The translations under genes and the position numbers were made by a program. From the NCBI GenBank assembly GCA_008363265.1, contig RHKR01000182.1, positions 1 to 5,644 on the forward strand: a DNA stretch of 5,644 bases, given 5' to 3'. Positions within the stretch are counted from its first letter, which is position 1. Each line of letters opens with the position of its first letter. The DNA comes from Chlorobiota bacterium. GTDB lineage: Bacteria > Bacteroidota > Ignavibacteria > Ignavibacteriales > Ignavibacteriaceae. Positions 1 through 5,644 of this stretch are shown piece after piece. The notes beneath the pieces are model-generated. The model was not told where the DNA came from. It saw nothing but the letters and a program-made list of their open reading frames with translations, and did no database searches.

Positions 1-1944
1 GTATGCTTCCGCTCTTACACCGATGTTAGCGATCATACCTTCATATTCCATCTTATCCTGGAGGTAAAATGCGATGTTATAAGGCTGAGCAGTGTAGTAC
101 TCAGCGACACCAGTGGTTGCAACAAGGGCATTCGCCTTAAATCTTGAGTTCACACCGTTGTTATATAAATCCCAGAAGTAGAATCTCAAACCTGCTTTCA
201 ACAGGTTTGCCTGATTGATCTGGCTGGTGAAATCAAGATTCGCGGCCCAGTATTCAGTACGTGTATCCTGATAGTAAAGGGTACTGAAAGCATCCGGCGC
301 TCTGAAATACTGGGTATCCCACCATGCACCGGCTTTCAGCAGGTTTCCCCCGTTCCGGTCGTACAACGAGTCGAGCACGTCCCTCTGCTGTGAGTAACTC
401 GGAAGATACTCATACGGAAGCTCATACTTTTCACTCATGTGAGTGATAGTTGCTTCAAGGAACGATTTGGCATCGATCGTAAATACATAGTTCAAACTCT
501 GTGTAATTGTCTGCTCGGTTCTGATCGGATCGATCAGCACATAATATTTGTATGAAGTTGAAGGGGGTGAAAAAGCAAGACCCGCCCAGCGGATGTCGCT
601 TGAACCTGACCAGATACCGCCTCTGTAGTGCTGGTAACCAAGCAACAGCTTAAACTTGTGAGCAGGAGTGGGAGTGTACGTCAGATTCAACATGTAGTTC
701 TGCGAAATCTGATCCTTCTCGGAGGTTGGGAGTCTTGTCGGATTTTTTCTGTATTCACCCGAGAAGAAGAATTTCAGCTTGTCAGGGTCCCTTCCGAGGG
801 GACCACCAATACCGACCATCACCTTTGAATAGGCCCTGTCGCGGTAATCATATACGCCGAGAGGATTGTTATCGCTTGGCGAGTGGTTGGTGAGCCAGGT
901 GTTGAAAGCCCAGTTGATCTCCTGATTCAAAACATTGTTCCAGGCATTAACCTCATCAGGAGTGGCGGTTCCATTCCTGACCTTGTCATAAAGCCACTTG
1001 TATCTTCCCTCGGAGGTAATCCCCAGATCCTGAAGAAAGAAAGATGAATCCTTGTAAGCCATCCAGCGGTCGAGGGTACCCCAACGCTGCCATTCATAGA
1101 GTGACTGATCATAAAGATATTTTCCGAAATGATACTGTCCGGGTGGTCTGTATTCAACCCTGACCTCACCTGAAAGCCTTGGTGAGCCTTCTTTCAGAAC
1201 CACCTTTACAACACCCGCCTGAGCATTACCGTATTCAGCCGAGAAACCGCCCGAGATCAATTGCATCTGCTGCACACCGATCGGGTTCACATCGTATTTC
1301 CATGAGTTGTCGGCCTTCTCCACGCCGAACGATCCGGGGGATGTGGTGGCAGAGTTGATCTGATCGACACCATTGATCTGATAGTTCACTTCGTAAGAAC
1401 CGGAACCTCTGACTGAGTAAGTGCCTTTCTCATTCTTCTGAAAACCTGCGGTGAGATCAAGAATACCGCGCAAACCCTCTATAGGAGCAGCAGCTATCTG
1501 TTCATCATCGATTGTGGTAGCTGAAGAGGTCTGATCTTTAATGATCTTCGGTTTTTCTGCAACAACCACCACTTCATCCATCTCAAGAGTGGATTGTTTC
1601 AATTTGATGTCAAGCTGGGTGGTCCGGTCGATGTTTATTTCAACATTGGATACCAGGTACTTGGCGTAACCTACGTAGCTGGCGGTAACAGAATATTTTC
1701 CGGCGGGAATGTTCAGAACGAAGTATTTACCATCGATATCTGAAACGCCTCCGAGGGTCGTCCCGTCGATCCTGACAGCAACACCAGGCAACCTTTCACC
1801 TGTCTTAGCGTCCCGGATCTCTCCCGAGAGTTTTCCCCGCTGTGCATTTAAAATACCCGTTCCTGCAATTATTATCGCAAAAAAGAATATTTTTGACAGC
1901 GAGAATGTGTAGTTTTTCTGAGAATATCGTAGATGTTTCTCCAT
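1..1944 (-). CDS. TonB-dependent outer-membrane receptor with carboxypeptidase-regulatory-like N-terminal domain (C-terminus cut by window)
   Basis: Reading the minus strand from the ATG at 1944-1942 gives one unbroken frame of 648 codons to the window edge, so the 3' end is missing. Residues 1-34 look like a signal peptide: a basic start (MEKHLRYSQK), the hydrophobic core IFFFAIIIAGTGIL, and probable cleavage after LNA at 34. Residues 37-115 fit a CarboxypepD_reg-like beta-sandwich (GEIRDAKTGERLPGVAV, then DIDGKYFVLNIPAGKYSV). DEVVVVAEKP at 123-132 resembles a TonB box. Residues 145-250 fit a plug domain (VRGSGSYEVNYQINGVDQ, then GGFSAEYGNAQAGVV at 232-246). The rest alternates aromatic and polar residues as in a 22-strand barrel. 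Family knowledge: such proteins import ligands across the outer membrane using TonB-ExbBD energy. The substrate cannot be read from the sequence. Relatives are often about 900-1,100 residues, so roughly a third is missing. In-frame ATGs at 1971 and 1965 are alternative starts. 1944 is preferred because it has a weak AGAG upstream and gives the more compact signal peptide. Confidence 0.93.
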   Translation of the reverse strand, partial: MEKHLRYSQKNYTFSLSKIFFFAIIIAGTGILNAQRGKLSGEIRDAKTGERLPGVAVRIDGTTLGGVSDIDGKYFVLNIPAGKYSVTASYVGYAKYLVSNVEINIDRTTQLDIKLKQSTLEMDEVVVVAEKPKIIKDQTSSATTIDDEQIAAAPIEGLRGILDLTAGFQKNEKGTYSVRGSGSYEVNYQINGVDQINSATTSPGSFGVEKADNSWKYDVNPIGVQQMQLISGGFSAEYGNAQAGVVKVVLKEGSPRLSGEVRVEYRPPGQYHFGKYLYDQSLYEWQRWGTLDRWMAYKDSSFFLQDLGITSEGRYKWLYDKVRNGTATPDEVNAWNNVLNQEINWAFNTWLTNHSPSDNNPLGVYDYRDRAYSKVMVGIGGPLGRDPDKLKFFFSGEYRKNPTRLPTSEKDQISQNYMLNLTYTPTPAHKFKLLLGYQHYRGGIWSGSSDIRWAGLAFSPPSTSYKYYVLIDPIRTEQTITQSLNYVFTIDAKSFLEATITHMSEKYELPYEYLPSYSQQRDVLDSLYDRNGGNLLKAGAWWDTQYFRAPDAFSTLYYQDTRTEYWAANLDFTSQINQANLLKAGLRFYFWDLYNNGVNSRFKANALVATTGVAEYYTAQPYNIAFYLQDKMEYEGMIANIGVRAEAY

Positions 1945-2047
1945 GGTCACTCTGCTATTATACATTAACATGATTTTAAATTAAATAGAAATTCATCAAC
2001 TCTAAAATCCCTATTTCCCTTTAAACACGCAAATCAATTTTAGAAAT
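1945..2047. promoter_or_regulatory. Divergent intergenic region between the receptor and prmA
   Basis: This 103-base, very AT-rich gap separates the divergent starts at 1944 (minus) and 2048 (plus), so promoters for both genes probably lie here or just inside the coding ends. On the minus strand there is an exact TATAAT at 1962-1957. The hexamer 17 bases upstream (TTTAAT) matches a -35 box poorly. On the plus strand TTAACA at 1965-1970 resembles a -35 box, but no good -10 follows at the usual distance. The Bacteroidota-type TAnnTTTG element was not found. Neither start has a strong Shine-Dalgarno sequence, which is usual in this group. The regulatory role is inferred from position. No operator or riboswitch structure was recognised. 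Confidence 0.45.
1957..1962 (-). promoter_or_regulatory. Possible -10 box (TATAAT) for the receptor gene
   Basis: The minus strand reads TATAAT here, a perfect match to the housekeeping -10 consensus. Transcription from it would start near 1950, leaving only about 6 bases before the ATG at 1944 and excluding the upstream ATGs. The -35 match is poor and the region is AT-rich, so a chance match is quite possible. Confidence 0.25.
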
Positions 2048-2899
2048 ATGAAATATTTTTTTCAGTTAAATATTGTTTCCGAGCCGGCACTCGACGACGA
2101 GAATGCGGCGTTTCTCTGGATGTTTGAACCTGATGGAATGAACCTCGAGAGCAACACAGTAAAACTCTTCTTTTCAGAGCTTGAAACCACCAGGACAGAC
2201 GCGATCAGGGAGGGTCTGAACCGCTTGATCTTGGAGGGTGTCCTCGAAAAATTCGACATCTCTGTTGAAAAACTCGAGAGACAGAACTGGAACGAAGAGT
2301 GGCAGAAGAACCTGAAAGTACTGAAAGCAGGAACCAGGTTCGCGGTTAAACCGACTTTCGTTGACTATACCCCCTCTCCCGATGAGATCATTATCGAGAT
2401 CGATCCAAAAATGTCTTTCGGTACCGGTGAACACGAAACCACACGGCTGATCCTGGGTCTTCTTGAAAAATACGGAAACAACAGGGAATTCGTTCTCGAC
2501 GCCGGGGCGGGAACCGCCATTCTGGCAATTGCAGCCGTTAAGCTCGGCTCAAAAAGGGCCATAGCTTTCGACAATGATGACTGGTGTCTCGAGAACGGGC
2601 TCGAAAACGTAAAATTAAATGATGTCGAATCCCGCGTTGAGATCAGGATCTGTGAAACCAGGGATATCACTGAAAGAGGTTTCGATCTTATCCTGGCCAA
2701 CATTCAGCGTGATGTGCTTCTCGCGATCGCCGGCGATCTGGCTGAGAGACAGGCTCCGGGCGGAACTTTGATACTTTCAGGACTGCTAATAACCGATGAA
2801 GAAATAATAAAGCCCGTCTATCAGGATCTGGGTTACAGATTCATCGATAAAACGGGCGAAAATGAATGGATAAGTCTGGTCTTCGAATACAATAAATAG
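2048..2899 (+). CDS. prmA: Ribosomal protein L11 methyltransferase (PrmA)
   Basis: This complete 283-residue protein matches the length and layout of PrmA, a cytoplasmic enzyme that uses S-adenosylmethionine to methylate amino groups of ribosomal protein L11. Residues 1-75 form the small L11-recognition domain. The PrmA signature NWNEEWQ lies at 80-86 and IDPKMSFGTGEHETT at 118-132. The Rossmann-fold SAM-binding loop follows at 149-161 (VLDAGAGTAILAI), with the acidic residue for the ribose probably D175 (AFDND). LILANI at 214-219 and PGGTLILSGLL at 237-247 complete the family pattern. The loop has Ala where E. coli-type enzymes have Cys and Gly, but small substitutions occur there in Bacteroidota relatives. 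The ATG at 2048 gives the expected MKYFF start, and an in-frame stop lies upstream at 2003-2005. No Shine-Dalgarno sequence is visible. The gene stands alone on its strand and its stop abuts that of the convergent amidohydrolase. Confidence 0.96.
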   Translation: MKYFFQLNIVSEPALDDENAAFLWMFEPDGMNLESNTVKLFFSELETTRTDAIREGLNRLILEGVLEKFDISVEKLERQNWNEEWQKNLKVLKAGTRFAVKPTFVDYTPSPDEIIIEIDPKMSFGTGEHETTRLILGLLEKYGNNREFVLDAGAGTAILAIAAVKLGSKRAIAFDNDDWCLENGLENVKLNDVESRVEIRICETRDITERGFDLILANIQRDVLLAIAGDLAERQAPGGTLILSGLLITDEEIIKPVYQDLGYRFIDKTGENEWISLVFEYNK

Positions 2900-4549
2900 T
2901 TATTTCTTGTAGACGGTCACCCCGTTCACAACGGTTCTCAATACTTTAGTTTCTTTGATCAGTTCCGGATCGATTGAAAAAATATCCCTGTCGATCACGG
3001 TAAGATCCGCATACTTGCCCGGTTCGATAGTTCCCAGTTTATCCTCCATGAATGCAGCATAAGCGTTGGCGATGGTGTAGCCTTTCACCGCTTCCTCAAC
3101 AGATATCTTCTGATCAGGTATCCATCCGTCCGGGTGCTTGCCATCCAGAGTCCGACGTGTAACTGCAGCGTAAATTCCAAGGAACGGATTCAGCGGAGCA
3201 ACTGACCAGTCGGAGCCGAAACAAAGGTGAGCTCCTTCCTTCAGCAGATCAGCGAACCTGTAAGATGAACTGATCCTCTCGTGTCCCAACCTCTTGTGAG
3301 CCCACACACCGTCATCAATGCAATGATAAGGTTGAGCTGAAGCGATCACACCGTATTGCTTGAACTTTGGAATATCTTCTAATCTTAGATGCTGAGCATG
3401 CTCGATCCTGAACCGCCGGTCTCTGTCTGGATTTTTTGAGACAATTTCAGCAAACATATCAAGTATATAGCTGTTTGCCCTGTCACCTATCGCGTGGATC
3501 GATAACTGCAGCCCTGCCTTGTCAGCTTCAATGGCCCACTTTCTGAGACTGTCATTTGTGATGATATCCATCGGCAGACCTTTGTTTCCGGGATCATGAG
3601 CGTAACCCTCGAAAAACCATGCCGAGGCGGCACCAAGCGATCCGTCTGCAAATGCTTTGAGTGACCCGACCTTCAGCATGTCGGATCCGAATCCATTCTC
3701 TATCCCGAGATTTGATAGATTTCTGAACTCAGCAATTGGCAAACGTGTATAGATCCTGCAAGTGAGATCATTATTCCGCTCAAATTTTTGATATACTTTC
3801 AGATCATTCCTGTAAGTGATGTCATGAACCATGGTAAGCCCAAGTCGAGCAGCTTCGTTAAGAGCGCGTTTGAGTGAAGCTTCATTCTCTTTCTCCGAGG
3901 CAGGTGGGATCAGTTTAGAGACCAAAGTCATCGCCAGATCAACCAAAACACCGGTAGGTTCCCCTTTACTGTTCTTCTTAATTTCACCGCCTGAAGGCTG
4001 CGGGGTCGACGCATCGATACCGGCCATTTTTAGTGCCAGTGAATTAGCGAGGGCGATATGCCCATCGAACCTTGAGATCAACACAGGATTATCAGGTGAA
4101 ATGTCGTCGATCATTTCTTTCGTCGGAAGGTCTTTTACCTCCCACGCTTCATGGTCCCAGTCACCACCTGTGATCCACTCCCCTTTTCCTTTTCCGGCGA
4201 TATACTGCTTTAACCGGTCTTTGAATTCAGCGGTTGATTTAGCAGGACGAAGATCGAGCCCTCCGAGATATTCACCACCTGAAACAAAATGAACATGATT
4301 ATCAGACAATCCAGGAAGCATTAAAGCACCCGCAAGATCTACAACTTCATGATCATTCACAAGAAGCGATCGAGCCCCTTTCAGATCGCCGGCGTAGGTT
4401 ATCAGGTTGCCTTGGGCGACCACACATTCAACAAATTTGGCTTTATCATTACCGGTGTATATCTTACCATTTTGATACAATATCTGCTTCATCTGAGGGA
4501 TTCCGTGTACTGAGAGCAAAATTAGAAGTAATAAAATTCGTTGTGTCAT
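2900..4549 (-). CDS. Family-3 (YtcJ-like) metal-dependent amidohydrolase, probably exported
   Basis: This complete 549-residue protein belongs to the amidohydrolase family 3 / YtcJ group, zinc-type TIM-barrel hydrolases acting on C-N bonds. The exact substrate is not known for most members and cannot be assigned here. Visible motifs are LPGLSDNHVHF with metal ligands H85 and H87, ADGSLGAASAWFFEGY at 301-316, IHAIGDRA with H352, RIEHAQ with H384, ASAQPYH at 403-409, and FGSDWSV with D447. The C-terminus returns to the composite beta-sandwich (GTIEPGKYADLTVIDRD at 506-522). The start was set at the ATG at 4549. It opens with MTQRILLLLILLSVHG, a short signal-peptide-like stretch with no lipobox cysteine. 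A longer frame from a TTG at 4597 is unlikely because it begins beside the upstream terminator. A start at M20 (MKQILYQNGKIY) would give the usual cytoplasmic form. The stop TAA at 2902-2900 touches prmA's stop. Confidence 0.93.
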   Translation of the reverse strand: MTQRILLLLILLSVHGIPQMKQILYQNGKIYTGNDKAKFVECVVAQGNLITYAGDLKGARSLLVNDHEVVDLAGALMLPGLSDNHVHFVSGGEYLGGLDLRPAKSTAEFKDRLKQYIAGKGKGEWITGGDWDHEAWEVKDLPTKEMIDDISPDNPVLISRFDGHIALANSLALKMAGIDASTPQPSGGEIKKNSKGEPTGVLVDLAMTLVSKLIPPASEKENEASLKRALNEAARLGLTMVHDITYRNDLKVYQKFERNNDLTCRIYTRLPIAEFRNLSNLGIENGFGSDMLKVGSLKAFADGSLGAASAWFFEGYAHDPGNKGLPMDIITNDSLRKWAIEADKAGLQLSIHAIGDRANSYILDMFAEIVSKNPDRDRRFRIEHAQHLRLEDIPKFKQYGVIASAQPYHCIDDGVWAHKRLGHERISSSYRFADLLKEGAHLCFGSDWSVAPLNPFLGIYAAVTRRTLDGKHPDGWIPDQKISVEEAVKGYTIANAYAAFMEDKLGTIEPGKYADLTVIDRDIFSIDPELIKETKVLRTVVNGVTVYKK

Positions 4550-4598
4550 TTTACAATAAATCGATTTTTGAAAACGGCAATTTAAGAAATGGTACAAA

Positions 4599-4631
4599 TA
4601 AAAAAAGGCTGTCCTTTTGAGACAGCCTTTT
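4599..4631 (-). terminator. Strong intrinsic terminator downstream of the T9SS gene
   Basis: On the minus strand, 4631-4621 (AAAAGGCTGTC) pairs perfectly with 4613-4603 (GACAGCCTTTT) to give an 11-bp stem with a GC-rich 7-bp core and a 7-base loop at 4620-4614. A run of seven T follows at 4606-4600, overlapping the stem's foot. It begins about 18 bases after the T9SS stop codon, the expected place for rho-independent termination. It also isolates the amidohydrolase, which starts 50 bases further on, from upstream transcription. The plus-strand T-run is short (TTTT), and no plus-strand gene needs it. Confidence 0.9.
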
Positions 4632-4634
4632 CGA

Positions 4635-4650
4635 AATCTGAATACAGATT
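4635..4650 (-). repeat. Small perfect inverted repeat at the T9SS stop codon
   Basis: AATCTG at 4635-4640 and CAGATT at 4645-4650 are perfect inverted copies around a 4-base loop. The repeat overlaps the stop codon (4651-4649) and lies just upstream, in the transcript, of the main terminator hairpin. It lacks its own T-tract. It could add stability to the mRNA 3' end or simply be chance. Confidence 0.5.
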
Positions 4651-5644
4651 ATTTGTTAAGCATCATCTTGATGTTTGAAACAAAATTCTGTCCGTTTACG
4701 CCAACAGCGTTGATCTTCGCAATGTAGAGACCTGAGGTCAACTTCGAAGCATCGAAGCTTACACTGTGTGAACCGGCTGACATGCTGCCGTTAACGAGGG
4801 TTGCAACTTCCTGACCAAGAACGTTGTAAACCGAGAGAACAACTTTAGCGTCGGTGGCGAGCGCGAAATTGATCATGGTCGAAGGGTTGAACGGGTTAGG
4901 ATAGTTCTGGCTGAGAGCAAAAACTGCCGGACCTGTTACATCAACTTCGATGGCCGGTGAGTAATCAGCGGTTCCATCATAGTCAACCTGACGAAGTCTG
5001 TAGGTATATGTACCGTTTGCAACATTTCTGTCAACAAATGAGTATTCTCTCGCGGCGGTTGATGTACCAACGCCTTCAACAAATCCTACTGAAGCAAATT
5101 CTCCGGATGTACCTTTTCTTTCAATGAAGAAACCTTTATTGTTGGTTTCAGAAGCGGTTGCCCAGTTGAGCTGTACATCTGATTCAAGTGCAGTTACATT
5201 GAATGAAGCAAGTTCAACAGGAACAACGCCTGAACCAGCCATTACGTCATCAACAAAAAGGGCTGCGCCATCATTGAAGTTGTCGGCTACGATGTTTCTG
5301 AAAGCAATGTAGATGTTTGAACCGGCTGGAACGAGTGAACCAACAGCAAAAGCTTTTGCATACCAGCCTGAATCAGCGGCTGTGAAAGGTATGTCAGCAA
5401 CGTTAATTGTGAAAGCAGCTGTTGAAGTGTTGGTGGTTGTTGAAATCTTGATCTCAAGTTTGTCGGCATATGCACCGAATTTTCTCAACCAGAATTTCAG
5501 GGAGTCACCAGCCTGAACATTAAGAAGCTGCGGGGTGATAAGCCATGAATCGTTTGCTGTGGCTCCACCGAGAGTATAGGTGAAGAAAGCGTTACCAGTT
5601 CCTGTGTTTCCCGGAGGATTGGTTACTGTTCCGCCTGTCCATCC
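4649..5644 (-). CDS. Secreted T9SS cargo protein: choice-of-anchor J domain plus type A sorting domain (N-terminus cut by window)
   Basis: The minus-strand frame is open from the right edge to TAA at 4651-4649, giving the last 331 residues. The true start and signal peptide lie outside the window. Residues 1-135 resemble a choice-of-anchor J / cleaved-adhesin beta-sandwich: NDSWLITPQL near 30, LKFWLRKFG, LEIKIS, then IYIAFRN and ALFVDDV. Residues 141-237 (VPVELASFNVTA through YRLRQVDYDG to IEVDV) are the fibronectin-III-like linker often found before T9SS tails. Residues 243-331 are the type A sorting domain, with SQNYPNPFNPST, VYNVLGQEVATLVNG, FDASKLTSGLYI and the end KMMLNK. Family knowledge: this tail directs export through the type IX system and is usually cleaved, with the protein attached to the cell surface or released. 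The function of the missing N-terminal part is unknown. The gene appears richer in T-ending codons (GCT, GTT, ACT) and poorer in GATC than its neighbours. With its strong terminator, this fits high expression. A TTG start at 5488 is only an internal Leu codon. Confidence 0.92.
   Translation of the reverse strand, partial: GWTGGTVTNPPGNTGTGNAFFTYTLGGATANDSWLITPQLLNVQAGDSLKFWLRKFGAYADKLEIKISTTTNTSTAAFTINVADIPFTAADSGWYAKAFAVGSLVPAGSNIYIAFRNIVADNFNDGAALFVDDVMAGSGVVPVELASFNVTALESDVQLNWATASETNNKGFFIERKGTSGEFASVGFVEGVGTSTAAREYSFVDRNVANGTYTYRLRQVDYDGTADYSPAIEVDVTGPAVFALSQNYPNPFNPSTMINFALATDAKVVLSVYNVLGQEVATLVNGSMSAGSHSVSFDASKLTSGLYIAKINAVGVNGQNFVSNIKMMLNK

Noticed and set aside
627..1169. Short open frames on both strands inside the receptor region
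   Set aside because: They overlap the continuous receptor frame, which shows plug and barrel features throughout, and their products have no recognisable domain.
2062..2703. Minus-strand open frames of 65-112 codons under prmA
   Set aside because: They are antisense to a fully recognisable PrmA and have no family features.
3831..4292. A 153-codon plus-strand open frame
   Set aside because: It lies entirely antisense within the amidohydrolase, whose protein matches its family throughout. The antisense product is Ser/Pro-rich with no recognisable motif, typical of a shadow frame.
4550..4597. N-terminal extension of the amidohydrolase from a TTG codon at 4597
   Set aside because: It begins in the T-tract edge of the upstream terminator, uses a rare start codon, and would bury the signal-peptide-like segment behind 16 unrelated residues.
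5313..5516. Short plus-strand frame at the right end
   Set aside because: It is antisense to the choice-of-anchor J domain and has no coding features of its own.
1..5644. A single surface-nutrient operon made of receptor, amidohydrolase and T9SS protein
   Set aside because: A strong terminator separates the T9SS gene from the amidohydrolase and prmA is inverted between the other two, so co-transcription is unlikely. No SusD-like partner is visible.
1..5644. tRNA, rRNA, CRISPR array, insertion sequence, toxin-antitoxin or phage genes
   Set aside because: No cloverleaf, spaced direct repeats, terminal inverted repeats, transposase or related motifs were seen. Nearly all the sequence is accounted for by four recognisable genes.

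Overview
The window looks like chromosomal DNA from a Gram-negative member of the Bacteroidota/Chlorobiota (FCB) group, most likely an Ignavibacteria-like lineage. Three things suggest this. A protein ends in a type IX secretion (T9SS) type A sorting domain with the SQNYPNPFNPST signature common in Ignavibacteria and relatives. A TonB-dependent outer-membrane receptor carries an N-terminal carboxypeptidase-regulatory-like domain. The starts have weak or no Shine-Dalgarno sequences and A/T-rich upstream regions. The assignment is inferred from family features, not from a marker gene.

Layout, left to right. (1) 1-1944, minus strand: the N-terminal 648 residues of a TonB-dependent receptor, whose C-terminal barrel runs off the left edge. 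(2) 1945-2047: a short AT-rich divergent intergenic region. (3) 2048-2899, plus strand: prmA, the ribosomal protein L11 methyltransferase, complete. (4) 2900-4549, minus strand: a complete family-3 (YtcJ-like) amidohydrolase with a probable export signal. Its stop codon directly abuts that of prmA. (5) 4599-4650: a small inverted repeat followed by a strong intrinsic terminator. (6) 4649-5644, minus strand: the C-terminal 331 residues of a secreted T9SS cargo protein with a choice-of-anchor J (cleaved-adhesin-like) domain, a linker domain and the sorting domain. Its N-terminus runs off the right edge.

Three of the four genes (receptor, amidohydrolase, T9SS protein) lie on the minus strand and probably encode envelope or secreted proteins. 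prmA is a cytoplasmic housekeeping gene inserted in the opposite direction. The terminator between the T9SS gene and the amidohydrolase, and the inverted prmA between the amidohydrolase and the receptor, argue against a single operon. I see no tRNA, rRNA, CRISPR array, insertion sequence or phage gene, and no convincing undescribed multi-gene system. The more notable points are the zero-gap convergent stops, the apparent export signal on the amidohydrolase, a tryptophan-rich insert in the receptor, and an apparent excess of GATC in three of the four genes.
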